A stretch of DNA of 9,366 nucleotides from Thermoplasmata archaeon (GTDB lineage Archaea > Thermoplasmatota > Thermoplasmata > UBA184), in assembly GCA_021827545.1 (NCBI GenBank), contig JAKAVH010000136.1, forward strand, positions 1 through 9,366, read 5' to 3'. The notes beneath the pieces were generated by a model. The model ran no database searches. It worked only from the letters and a program-made list of their open reading frames with translations, and had not been told where the DNA came from. Shown here piece after piece: positions 1 to 6,983 of this stretch (position 1 is its first letter; the number at the start of each line of letters is the position of its first letter). The position numbers and the translations under genes are program-made.

Positions 1-237
1 GAGGTCGATCCCTTCGCGCCGCACGAGGTCGGGGAGGTCCCGTTCCGGGACGATCGGGATCCCGTTCGGGTACCCCGGTCCCGCCAGCGACGGCGGGTAC
101 GCGCGTCCGGCGATGTTCGGGATCTGGGCCGCGGTGAACGCGACCACATCGTAGGCCGATTTTCCGCGGTAGAGAACGTTGAAGTTGTGAAAGTCCCGGC
201 CCGCCGCCCCCATGATCACTACGCGCGGCCGCTCCAT
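1..237 (-). CDS. Cyclic 2,3-diphosphoglycerate synthase family GTPase (COG2403), N-terminal part
   Basis: Only the first 79 codons are in the window; the gene runs off the left edge. Residues 7-19 read VVIMGAAGRDFHN, followed by a tyrosine-rich strand, then VVAFTAAQIPNIAGR and a YPPSLAGPGYPNGIPI stretch. This is the diagnostic N-terminus of the archaeal COG2403 family, commonly annotated as cyclic 2,3-diphosphoglycerate synthase, a cytosolic P-loop/Rossmann-type enzyme of about 450 residues. In methanogens the namesake enzyme makes cDPG, a thermoprotectant and phosphate reserve; whether this branch has that activity is not shown by the sequence. The ATG at 237 is preferred over the in-frame ATG at 213 because a CTTTATCT box lies 27 bp upstream of it, which suggests a leaderless transcript. 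The gene follows the response regulator on the same strand after 118 bp but has its own promoter. Confidence 0.85.
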   Translation of the reverse strand, partial: MERPRVVIMGAAGRDFHNFNVLYRGKSAYDVVAFTAAQIPNIAGRAYPPSLAGPGYPNGIPIVPERDLPDLVRREGIDL

Positions 238-260
238 ACGGAGCGACGGGGCGGGACGGG

Positions 261-268
261 AGATAAAG
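261..268 (-). promoter_or_regulatory. TATA-like box of the cDPG-synthase-family gene
   Basis: The minus strand reads CTTTATCT. The centre of its TTATC core is 27 bp before the ATG at 237, the spacing expected between an archaeal TATA box and a transcription start that coincides with the start codon. The box is AT-rich within a very GC-rich gap. Confidence 0.6.
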
Positions 269-355
269 CCCACGGGTCGCTCGGGGAAACCGGGGACCCC
301 CGACGCCGACGGCTCGCTCGGCCGGATACGGGGCACGGCCCGCGGACCGCCCCCG

Positions 356-1423
356 TCAGCGGGCGGCGTCCCGACGCGCGCGTTCGGGCAGGGTCCCGAC
401 GGGGAAGAGGAGGATGCGGTTCTGGTCGGCGGAGCCGATCGCGTCGACCTCCTTCAGGATCCGCACGGCCTCCTCGCCGCTCGGGCTCAGGCGGTAGTTC
501 TCGCCCGCGTGCGCGATCAGGCCGTCCTCCTGGAGGGTCCTCAGGTGGAAGGAGAGCTTGGGGGAATCGTCGATCCCGGCCGCCTTCATCACCTCCGTAA
601 ACGACGTCGGCCCCTCCTCGAGCCGACGGAGGATGAGGCGACGCAGGGGGTTCGCGAGCGCCCCGAGCGTCCCGTGGACCCGGGCCGCGGAGACCGCGGT
701 TCGGATCATCGTGACCGACTGCTCGGGGAGCGTGGTCGGGTCGAAGCCGATGCCGATCGGCCCCTTGCCTTCGATCTTGCCGACCGCGTCGCCAAGGATC
801 TGCGCGATCTCTTCCGCCCGGTGCGCGAGGAAGAGCCGCTCGATCCCCGCCACGACCACGGCGGGCCGCGCATGCGACTCGACGAACGTCGTGATGGTCT
901 CCCGGAAGCCGACCGACGCTTCCGAGATCGGGAGGTCGATCACCGTCACGCCCGGGATCGGCCGTTTGGGGGTCGCCCCGAGGAGGAGCACCTCGCGTCG
1001 CTCCTTCGCCCACCGCTCGGCGAGCCGAACGGGATCCCGCTCGTCGAAGCCTCCGTGCGAGAACGCGCGTTCCTCCTGGATCAGGTCGATGATCCGCTGC
1101 ACGTGCTCCGAGCGGAACGGTTTCCGGAGATAGTCGAAAGCGCCCAGCTTCATCGCCTCGACCGCGGTCTCGACGGTCGCGTACCCCGTGATCATGACGA
1201 CAAAGACCCGGGGCCATCGTTCGCGGACCTGGCGCAAGAGCTCGATGCCGTTCATCCGGGGCATCCGTACGTCCGAGAAGATCGCGTCGAATTCGGCGAT
1301 CGAGAGCGCCTCGAGCGCCTTCGCGGCCGAGTTCACGCTCTCGACTTGGTGGCCCCAGTCGCTGAGCAACGTCGAGAGCTCCTCGCGGAAGACCGTGTCG
1401 TCGTCGATCACGAGGAGGCGCAT
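356..1423 (-). CDS. Response regulator: receiver, DUF835-like middle domain, ArsR-like winged helix
   Basis: A 355-residue cytosolic regulator with three parts. Residues 1-115 are a complete receiver domain with acidic pair D7/D8, phosphoacceptor D51 in SDVRMPRMNG, T79 in MITGYA and K101 in LRKPF, so it should be phosphorylatable. Residues about 143-247 form an alpha/beta region ending in VVVAGIERLFL and GFDPTTL, which resembles the DUF835 domain found in archaeal signalling proteins; this match is by eye. Residues 250-322 are a winged helix of the ArsR/HTH_20 type (LGALANPLRRLILRRLEEGP, then a recognition helix near KLSFHLRTLQEDGLI), implying DNA binding. The ATG at 1423 is chosen because the receiver begins there and a GGTTATCT box lies 26 bp upstream. 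It sits 95 bp downstream of the histidine kinase on the same strand, its probable partner. It can be transcribed separately from its own promoter. Confidence 0.9.
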   Translation of the reverse strand: MRLLVIDDDTVFREELSTLLSDWGHQVESVNSAAKALEALSIAEFDAIFSDVRMPRMNGIELLRQVRERWPRVFVVMITGYATVETAVEAMKLGAFDYLRKPFRSEHVQRIIDLIQEERAFSHGGFDERDPVRLAERWAKERREVLLLGATPKRPIPGVTVIDLPISEASVGFRETITTFVESHARPAVVVAGIERLFLAHRAEEIAQILGDAVGKIEGKGPIGIGFDPTTLPEQSVTMIRTAVSAARVHGTLGALANPLRRLILRRLEEGPTSFTEVMKAAGIDDSPKLSFHLRTLQEDGLIAHAGENYRLSPSGEEAVRILKEVDAIGSADQNRILLFPVGTLPERARRDAAR

Positions 1424-1445
1424 GCGCCGACACCGGCCGGGAGAG

Positions 1446-1453
1446 AGATAACC
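1446..1453 (-). promoter_or_regulatory. TATA-like box of the response regulator gene
   Basis: The minus strand reads GGTTATCT, with the TTATC core centred 26 bp before the ATG at 1423. This suggests a leaderless transcript starting at or next to that codon. It lies in the 95-bp gap after the kinase gene, so the regulator need not depend on kinase read-through. Confidence 0.6.
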
Positions 1454-1518
1454 TTCGCCCCCGGACGGCCCGGGCCGTCGACTCCGGGACGCCCGCCCCG
1501 GCGCCCGGGCGGGTCCGC

Positions 1519-2967
1519 CTACCCCGTCGAGGCGGCGAACGGACCCGGGACGAGGGGGAGGCGGGGAAGACGGACTTCGAACGTCGTCCCGTGGCCGGGC
1601 GTCGATTCGACCTCGATCGTCCCGCCGTGGGACTGGACGATCCCGTGGCAGATCGCGAGCCCGAGGCCGGTCCCCTTCCCCTCCGGCTTGGTGGTGAAGA
1701 ACGGCTCGAACAGGTGGGCCCGGACCTCCGGAGGGATCCCCGGGCCGTCGTCCGTCACTCGGATCCTCGCCCACTCGTCGGTCGCCGAGACATCGACCTC
1801 GAGACGTCCTCGGCCATCGATCGCGTCGTAGGCGTTGTTAACGAGGTTCGTGATCACTTGGCCAACCTGGTCGCGGTCGGCCCGGATGACGACCGGGTCG
1901 CTCGGAACGCGAACCTCGACCTCGACGTCGGCGTTCTGCTTCCCGCGCAGGAAGTTCACTGACCTCGTGACGAGCGCCCCGAGATCGACCTCGCCGATCT
2001 TGGTCTCGGGCCGGCGGGCGAAGTCGAGGAGGCCCCGCACGATCCGCGCGGCGGACTCGGTCTGATGGAGAAGGGAATCGATGCGACCGTGGGTCCAGGG
2101 GTCGGTGGCTCGCCGACGGATCGACTCCGCGATGAGCGTGATGTTCGCGAGCGGCGTGTTGATCTCGTGCGCGACTCCCGCGGCGAGCTGGCCGAGGGAC
2201 GCGAGGCGCTCCGAATGCATCGCCCCTCGTTCCCATGCCTTGCGCTCCGTCAGGTCGACCGCGACGCCGAGGAAGTGCGTGATCGAGCCGTCCGGCGCCC
2301 GGATCGCGGTGATCGCGAGGAGGACGGGATGCTCGTTGCCGCGCCGGTCGCGGTTGACGAGTTCGCCCGACCACGCCCCGACGTTCGGGTCAAGGAGCAG
2401 CTTCCACATCCGCTCGTACGTGGCGAGGTCGGTCCGGCCGCTCGAGACGACGCTCGGCCGCCGACCGATGAGCTCCTCTCGCGAGTAACCGTAGATCCGC
2501 TCGAACGCCGGGTTGACGTCCACGATGTACCCGTCGCGGTCGGTCAGCTCCATCGCGTTGGTCGAGTGGAGGAACGCCTCGTAGAACAGACGCGCGGATT
2601 CGGGGCTGTCGCGGTGGGCTCCCGTCCGGTCGTTGATCATCACGAGTACGCCCGCCGCCCCGGGGGTCGATTGGGGATAGAGCTCGACGTCGACCAGATG
2701 CCGACGGTCCCGAGCGGCGGGCTCGAGGACCGCCCGCGCGACCGAGAACCGTGTACCGTCCGCCTGCGCGTGGGCACGCGCGGACTCGAGCCAGGCGCTC
2801 GCCGGCGACAGTAGGTCCGCGAGCGGCCGTCCGACCGGGTCCTCGACGATTCCGAGGAGCTCGCGCGCGAGCGCGTTCGAACGGTCCACGCGGCCGTCCG
2901 GATCGAGGAGGAAGGCCGCCGTGGGACCCTCGCCGAAGGTGTCGTTGAACCAGTCGTGGGGCGACAT
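1519..2967 (-). CDS. Soluble double-PAS sensor histidine kinase
   Basis: A 482-residue histidine kinase counted from the ATG at 2967. Residues 7-115 are a first, divergent PAS domain and residues 124-242 a clear second PAS domain (DRDGYIVDVNPAFERIYGYSREEL, ending in DLTERK). Residues 250-320 are the dimerisation/phosphoacceptor domain with H267 in GVAHEINTPL. Residues 357-470 are the HATPase_c domain with N box NLVNNAYDAI (374-383), G1 box DDGPGIP (406-412), F box FEPFFTTK (420-427) and G2 box GTGLGLAI (432-439). All catalytic boxes are intact. There is no membrane segment or signal peptide, so it should sense a cytosolic signal such as redox state or a small ligand. An in-frame GTG at 3024 would add 19 low-complexity residues and lies about 32 bp from a TATA-like GTATTC element, so the start is uncertain. 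The natural target is the regulator encoded next on the same strand. Confidence 0.92.
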   Translation of the reverse strand: MSPHDWFNDTFGEGPTAAFLLDPDGRVDRSNALARELLGIVEDPVGRPLADLLSPASAWLESARAHAQADGTRFSVARAVLEPAARDRRHLVDVELYPQSTPGAAGVLVMINDRTGAHRDSPESARLFYEAFLHSTNAMELTDRDGYIVDVNPAFERIYGYSREELIGRRPSVVSSGRTDLATYERMWKLLLDPNVGAWSGELVNRDRRGNEHPVLLAITAIRAPDGSITHFLGVAVDLTERKAWERGAMHSERLASLGQLAAGVAHEINTPLANITLIAESIRRRATDPWTHGRIDSLLHQTESAARIVRGLLDFARRPETKIGEVDLGALVTRSVNFLRGKQNADVEVEVRVPSDPVVIRADRDQVGQVITNLVNNAYDAIDGRGRLEVDVSATDEWARIRVTDDGPGIPPEVRAHLFEPFFTTKPEGKGTGLGLAICHGIVQSHGGTIEVESTPGHGTTFEVRLPRLPLVPGPFAASTG

Positions 2968-3051
2968 GGACCGTTCGCTGCGGGAAGCTTCGGTCGGACT
3001 TGAGGTTCCCGGACCGACCGGCACGAGGGGTCAAGCCAACTCCACGGCGGG

Positions 3052-3060
3052 ACGAATACC
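3052..3060. promoter_or_regulatory. Possible shared TATA-like element between kinase and pseudo-receiver genes
   Basis: GAATAC on the plus strand is GTATTC on the minus strand, the only AT-rich spot in the upstream half of this 114-bp divergent gap. Its centre is about 25-26 bp before the ATG at 3082 on the plus strand, ideal for a leaderless transcript. It is about 32 bp before the in-frame GTG at 3024 of the kinase on the minus strand. It does not match the TTATC form seen elsewhere in the window, so the call is weak. Confidence 0.35.
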
Positions 3061-3081
3061 CGGCCCGAGGTACTCCCTTCG

Positions 3082-3489
3082 ATGTTGATTCCGACAGCGC
3101 TCGTAGTCCGCGAGACCCCGAGCCTCGCCGACTCCGTACAAGTCTTCCTCGAGACCCTCGGCTTCCGCGTCACGACCGCCGACTTGGCCGCCGAGGCCGC
3201 ACTCCGCCTGTCGGACGCGACGCAGGACCCCGTCGACCTGATCGTCGTCGCCTGCAACCGGGCCCGGTCCGAACTCCTCGAGACGTACCCCGAAGCGTTC
3301 CCGGACGACGCCCGTCGGCTGCCCGTGATCGTGGTCGGTGACCCGTTCGCCGAGACGAGGCGCACCTGGCCGTCGAACGTGAAGCGACTTCCGCTCCCGC
3401 TCGAGACGAGCGTCCTGGCCCGTCTCCTCGACGAATGCACGTCCACCGCCCTGTCCGAAGGACCCCCCCCGACCGTTGGCGAGGCGTAA
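3082..3489 (+). CDS. Receiver-like protein lacking the phosphotransfer residues (pseudo-receiver)
   Basis: A 135-residue stand-alone protein whose pattern follows a receiver domain: beta strand TALVV (5-9), helix SLADSVQVFLETLGF (14-28), strand RVTT (29-32), strand VDLIVVAC (51-58), strand LPVIVVGD (80-87) and a final VKRLPLPLE (100-108). By eye alignment with the neighbouring regulator, the acidic pair is replaced by R10/E11, the phosphoacceptor position by A57/C58, the conserved Thr by V85 and the Lys by about L103. It should therefore not accept phosphate. Degenerate receivers are known as protein-binding or ligand-binding modules. It is divergent from the histidine kinase with 114 bp between the ATGs, so it may modulate that kinase; this is inference. 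The tail after residue 120 is probably disordered. A remote homologue of another Rossmann-like fold cannot be excluded. Confidence 0.7.
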   Translation: MLIPTALVVRETPSLADSVQVFLETLGFRVTTADLAAEAALRLSDATQDPVDLIVVACNRARSELLETYPEAFPDDARRLPVIVVGDPFAETRRTWPSNVKRLPLPLETSVLARLLDECTSTALSEGPPPTVGEA

Positions 3490-3544
3490 GGGGCATCGGG
3501 TCCGTTCACCCGGCGACCGGCGGCGAGTCCTCTTCTTGAACCCG

Positions 3545-3564
3545 AGGTCAAACCCCGTTGACCT
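3545..3564. repeat. Perfect 7-bp inverted repeat between convergent genes
   Basis: AGGTCAA at 3545-3551 and TTGACCT at 3558-3564 flank a 6-base spacer. The element lies in the 94-bp gap between the convergent pseudo-receiver and MFS genes. In RNA it can fold from either strand, so it may help end transcription from both sides, but there is no long T tract. As DNA it could also be a protein-binding site. Confidence 0.4.
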
Positions 3565-3583
3565 TCCCGCTCGTCGTGCGGGC

Positions 3584-5032
3584 TCAGTCTCCCCCGTCGG
3601 GGGCGGGGACCGGGGGGGCCGGCGCCCTCCCGCGGAGGACCGACGGCACGAGAGCGAGGAAGCAAAGGACCGCCGAGACGAGGAAGATCAGGTGGATGGC
3701 GTCGAGGAACCCGGCCGCCGAAGGGAACGGCGTCCCGGCCCTCGCGGTTCCCAGGAAGATCGCCTGGATCGCGGAACGCGGGAGCACCGAGCTCATCACG
3801 ATGAGCGTGATCCCAAGGCTGATCGTCGCGCCGCTGTTGATGAACGTCGTGCCGACGCCCGACGCCACCCCGCGGCGGGCCGGCGGCACCGCCGTCATCA
3901 TCGCCGCGCGGTTCGGCGAGGCGAAGAGTCCCATCCCCGCGCCGACCAGGACCAGCGGGGGCGTGAGGGCGAGGAAGGAGTCGCTCGGGCCGATCGTGGC
4001 GAGCCAGAGGAAGCCGGCGGCGCTCGCGACGAGGCCGGCCACCAAGAACGGTCGAGGGCCGTACCGATCGGAAAGCCAGCCGCTCACCGGGCCGAGGGTG
4101 GCGAGGGATGCGGAGACCGGGATGAGGAAGAGACCGGCCGTGAACGGGCTGAGGAACCGCGGAGGTCCCTGGAGGTAGAAGACGAGGATGAACGTGAACG
4201 CTCCGCGGGCGAGGGCGTTCAGCAGCATCGCTGTCGCGGAGGCGCTGAACTCCCGGCTGCGGAACAGCGAGAGGTCGAGCATCGGCGAGAGCTCGCGCGA
4301 CTCGACGTAGAGGAACGCGCCGAGAAGGACGATCCCGACGACGATCGCCGCCGCCGCGTCGGTCGCGGACCACTGGCCGAGCGCTCCGAGCGTGATGCCG
4401 ACCAGGGCGGTCGTGAGCGCCCCCGCGAACAAGATGTTCCCGAACCAGTCGATCCGCGGCGCGGATTCCGGCCGGACCAGTTCCCGGAGATCGAACCGCG
4501 CGCGCAGGGTCGCGACGATTCCGATCGGGACGTTCACGAAGAAGATCCAGCGCCAGCCGATCGTGGAGGTGATGATCCCCCCGAGGACGAGCCCCGCGAC
4601 CGCCCCGGCGACGATCGACACCTGGTTCACCCCGAGCGCCCGTCCGCGCTCGTTGGGCGGGAACGCATCGGTGATGATCGCGGCCGAATTCGAGAAGAGG
4701 AAACCGGCACCGACCCCTTGGACGAGCCGGAAGAGGACGAGCTCGAGTCCCGTCTCGGAGAACCCGCAGAGGAGCGAGCCGACCGTGAAGATCGCGAACC
4801 CGAGCACGTAGAGCCGCACGCGGCCGAAGAGGTCGGAGAGCCGGCCGAAGTTGAGCAGGACCACCGCGGTCAGGAGCGAGTAGCCGAGCAGGATCCACAA
4901 AAGCAGGGTCGCGCTCGTGTCCGCGAGCTCGCGCCCGATCGTGGGGAGCGAGATGAGCACGATGTTCGCGTCGATGGCGGACATCAGCGTCGCGACGGTC
5001 GTGTTGGAGAGCACGCGCCACTTGTACTGCAT
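3584..5032 (-). CDS. MFS transporter, DHA2 (EmrB/QacA-like) drug:H+ antiporter family
   Basis: A 482-residue polytopic membrane protein with about 14 hydrophobic segments, as in the DHA2 family of proton-driven exporters. Visible motifs: D21 within TM1 (MSAIDANIVLISLPTIG), motif A GRLSDLFGR at 63-71, motif B RLVQGVGAG at 102-110, and motif C GAVAGLVLGG at 143-152 followed by GWRWIFFVNVPIG at 159-171, which is typical of drug/H+ antiporters. Length is usual for the family (about 470-520). The ATG at 5032 is chosen because MQYKWRVLSN leads straight into TM1; an upstream in-frame GTG at 5059 would add only nine residues. The substrate cannot be read from the sequence. It lies 112 bp downstream of the CBS-domain gene on the same strand, and no clear TATA-like box was seen in that gap, so co-transcription is possible. 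Confidence 0.9.
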   Translation of the reverse strand: MQYKWRVLSNTTVATLMSAIDANIVLISLPTIGRELADTSATLLLWILLGYSLLTAVVLLNFGRLSDLFGRVRLYVLGFAIFTVGSLLCGFSETGLELVLFRLVQGVGAGFLFSNSAAIITDAFPPNERGRALGVNQVSIVAGAVAGLVLGGIITSTIGWRWIFFVNVPIGIVATLRARFDLRELVRPESAPRIDWFGNILFAGALTTALVGITLGALGQWSATDAAAAIVVGIVLLGAFLYVESRELSPMLDLSLFRSREFSASATAMLLNALARGAFTFILVFYLQGPPRFLSPFTAGLFLIPVSASLATLGPVSGWLSDRYGPRPFLVAGLVASAAGFLWLATIGPSDSFLALTPPLVLVGAGMGLFASPNRAAMMTAVPPARRGVASGVGTTFINSGATISLGITLIVMSSVLPRSAIQAIFLGTARAGTPFPSAAGFLDAIHLIFLVSAVLCFLALVPSVLRGRAPAPPVPAPDGGD

Positions 5033-5144
5033 CAGCGCCCCCCCCGGAGAGCGCCCCACCGCCTTCGATCCACGACCGGGCCGAAGTCGGGCCCGGCGCG
5101 GGGCGAGAACGGTCCCATGGCGCTCGGTCCGCGTCTCCCCAGCG

Positions 5145-5588
5145 TCAGCCGAGCGGGGTCAAGTTCGACTGGTAGCCCGCGATCCCCGACGTGAGCTTGT
5201 CGACGTACTGGCGGAAGATCGCGAGGACATTCTTTGCAGTGATCACGCCGAGGACCTGGCTCTCGGTCCGCACGACCATCCGGCGAACCCCGAGGGTCGA
5301 CATCGTCGTCACCACCTCATCGGTTGGAGTGTCGGGGGCACAGGCGTGCACTGTCGGGGAGGCAAGGTCGCGGAGCCGGACCGACGACGGGTCGACCCCG
5401 ACCGCGACAATCTTCTCGAGGAAGTCCCACTCCGTCACGATGCCGGCGACGGCGCTCGGGTCCCCGCGCGTGACGATGGCGTACCCTTTCCGGCGCGCGA
5501 CCATGGTCCGCGCGCACGAAAGCGCATCGGCCCCCTCGTCGATCGTGAGCACGTCCGTGTCCATGATGTCCTTCGCCCGGAGCACCAT
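5145..5588 (-). CDS. Two-CBS-domain protein
   Basis: A 147-residue cytosolic protein built almost only of a CBS pair (Bateman module). CBS1 is about residues 5-62 (AKDIMDTDVLTIDEGADAL ... AGIVTEWDFLEKIV) and CBS2 about 70-127 (LRDLASPTVHACAPDTP ... VLGVITAKNVLAIF). The GIVTEWD (49-55) and GVITAKN (114-120) strands are the usual edges of the nucleotide pocket. Such proteins bind adenine nucleotides or related ligands and regulate a partner; AcuB, IMPDH and transporter-linked proteins are known examples. No partner is fused here, and there is no ACT domain as in bacterial AcuB. The ATG at 5588 has a CATAA box 25 bp upstream. The MFS gene follows on the same strand and the metal-binding protein gene is divergent, 93 bp away. 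Confidence 0.92.
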   Translation of the reverse strand: MVLRAKDIMDTDVLTIDEGADALSCARTMVARRKGYAIVTRGDPSAVAGIVTEWDFLEKIVAVGVDPSSVRLRDLASPTVHACAPDTPTDEVVTTMSTLGVRRMVVRTESQVLGVITAKNVLAIFRQYVDKLTSGIAGYQSNLTPLG

Positions 5589-5609
5589 GGTCGGGCGAGC
5601 GGCCCCCGG

Positions 5610-5617
5610 GTTATGAG
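5610..5617 (-). promoter_or_regulatory. TATA-like box of the CBS-domain gene
   Basis: The minus strand reads CTCATAAC, centred about 25 bp before the ATG at 5588, fitting a leaderless start. It is one of two AT-rich spots in this 93-bp divergent gap. Confidence 0.5.
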
Positions 5618-5649
5618 GGTGCGGGCGGGGCGGGGGGGCCATCGAGACC

Positions 5650-5656
5650 GTTAAGC
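5650..5656 (+). promoter_or_regulatory. TATA-like box of the CxxCxxCC protein gene
   Basis: GTTAAGC on the plus strand is centred about 29 bp before the ATG at 5682. It is the second AT-rich spot of the divergent gap and is well placed for a leaderless or near-leaderless transcript. Confidence 0.45.
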
Positions 5657-5681
5657 GCGCGCGGCGGTCGGCCGGGCGAGG

Positions 5682-6764
5682 ATGACCTCCGGACGCCCCG
5701 TCGCGGCGAGGACCGACGACGTCGGTCCCCTCCGTCTCGATACCCGGCTGCTCGACGGCTTCACCTTCGGGTGCCGCCCGGACTGCGGCCTCTGCTGCTA
5801 CGCCGAGCCGAGGGTCGAGACGGCGGAGGTCGCGGGGTTGCTCGAGATCGTTCCCGAGGCGGAGATCCGACGCGTCGGCCGGGAGGCGTTCGTCGCGTCG
5901 CGGCCCGACGGGGGCGCCTGCCAGTTCCTCGCCGGGAACCGGTGTCGGGTGCACGCACGCCGGCCCCACCCATGCCGCGAGTATCCGCTCACCGTCCATC
6001 TCGGTCGGCGGCTCCAGGCGTCGGTCGTCCTCTCCTGTCCGGGGATCGACCCGACGGCGCTCCTCGTCCGGGCCCGCGGAACTCGGTCTCCCGCCCCCCG
6101 CGGCCTCGAGACCGAGCTCGCGGCGGTCGAGGAACGGCTCGGACCGGCGACCCGGCGACGCTTCGACGCGACCCGGCGACGGGGCGAGAAGGTCGAGCGT
6201 CTGCTCTCCGCCCAGGGTCGGTGGGAGGACGACGAGGCGGTCCGGCGTCGGCTTAGCGGGCACCTCCCTCGGCCCGAACCCGGCGACTTCCCGACCGAGG
6301 ATCCCCCGGACCGCGAGGATGGTCTCGAACGGTTGCCGCTCTTCTGGGACGGGCGCCGGGGGCCCGTCGGCCTCGCTCGGGGCCGGGGGGGCTGGGAGGC
6401 GCTCGAGTTCGCCCCCGAGGGAGGCACGCGGTCGCTCGGAGTCTTCCCGCCTCCCGAACGGCCGCCCGCGGTCGACCCGGCGGCCCGCGGGCTCCTTACG
6501 GCGTACCTCGCCTACTGGCTCGAACGGGATACCTTTCTCGCCGCCGTCCACGTCGGGATGCTCGACTCCGACGAAGGCTCCGTCTCCGAGTGGGCGGCGG
6601 AGGAGCTGCGGGCCGTCGCGGCCGAGACCCTCTCGCGGGCGTCCGTCCGTGCCAAGCTGCGGACGGGACCGGTGGACGTCCTCGACGCGGACCACGTGCG
6701 CGACGGTATCCGCGCGTTCGACCAGGACTGGCTCGACCGACCCACCTGGGGCGAACGTCTCTAG
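5682..6764 (+). CDS. YkgJ-type zinc/iron-chelating CxxCxxCC protein with a long C-terminal region
   Basis: A 360-residue protein. Residues 27-125 match the CxxCxxCC metal-binding family (YkgJ/UPF0153): C31-x3-C35-x2-C38-C39, then C80 in GGACQFL, C88 in NRCRVH, C98 in RPHPCREYP and C119 in LSCPGI. All eight cysteines expected for a metal or Fe-S site are present. Families of this kind are poorly characterised; proposed roles include metal chelation and protein modification, and none is proven here. Residues 126-360 are not a domain I recognise. They begin with a charged, probably helical stretch (143-191), then a Pro/Gly-rich section and a more hydrophobic, helical C-terminal third (GLLTAYLAYWLERDTFLAAV). 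Most family members are 90-250 residues, so the extension is unusual. The ATG at 5682 is favoured by the TTAAGC box 29 bp upstream. Confidence 0.85.
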   Translation: MTSGRPVAARTDDVGPLRLDTRLLDGFTFGCRPDCGLCCYAEPRVETAEVAGLLEIVPEAEIRRVGREAFVASRPDGGACQFLAGNRCRVHARRPHPCREYPLTVHLGRRLQASVVLSCPGIDPTALLVRARGTRSPAPRGLETELAAVEERLGPATRRRFDATRRRGEKVERLLSAQGRWEDDEAVRRRLSGHLPRPEPGDFPTEDPPDREDGLERLPLFWDGRRGPVGLARGRGGWEALEFAPEGGTRSLGVFPPPERPPAVDPAARGLLTAYLAYWLERDTFLAAVHVGMLDSDEGSVSEWAAEELRAVAAETLSRASVRAKLRTGPVDVLDADHVRDGIRAFDQDWLDRPTWGERL

Positions 6765-6799
6765 CGCCGTGGGGCGCGGGACCGGGCGGAGACGGTCCC
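6764..6799 (+). repeat. Two tandem hairpins at the stop codon of the CxxCxxCC protein gene
   Basis: The first hairpin is GCGCC (6764-6768) with GGCGC (6773-6777) around a 4-base loop, and it includes the last base of the TAG. The second is GGGACCG (6778-6784) with CGGTCCC (6793-6799) around an 8-base loop. They could mark the 3' end of the transcript, but archaeal termination relies mainly on T tracts and none follows. Confidence 0.35.
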
Positions 6800-6983
6800 C
6801 TGAGGTCGACGCTCCGGGGGAAGCGGCGTACACATGGGCCCGGGACTCGCTCGGGCGCACCGGCCGATCCCGGCGCCCCAGCTCATTCTCCGACTTCCCG
6901 ATCCCTCGGCGGCTCCCCGCAGGAGGAGGAGCCTTCGCGGCTCCCGCACGGGCCCTGCGGCCGGGGCAGCGCTCCCTTCGGCC
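6800..6983. other. GC-rich stretch without a recognised gene, containing nested inverted repeats
   Basis: No reading frame here shows family similarity. The sequence holds an outer stem CCGCAGG (6917-6923) with CCTGCGG (6954-6960) enclosing GGAGCC (6928-6933) with GGCTCC (6939-6944) around TTCGC. The next stem, CCGGGGC (6961-6967) with GCCCCGG (6981-6987), competes with GCGCTCC (6969-6975) pairing to GGAGCGC (6986-6992). A structured RNA is possible, but stems this short are common at such GC. I checked by eye for RNase P and SRP RNA signature stretches and found none. Confidence 0.3.

Noticed and set aside
212..1831. Long plus-strand open frame over the regulator and kinase genes
   Set aside because: It is antisense to two proteins with complete catalytic motifs. 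Stop-free antisense frames are expected at about 70% GC, and its Asp/Arg/Glu-rich product matches no family.
3476..5194. Long plus-strand open frame opposite the MFS transporter
   Set aside because: Its composition is almost only Arg, Glu, Asp and Gly, the mirror of a hydrophobic membrane protein on the other strand. The MFS motifs on the minus strand are unambiguous.
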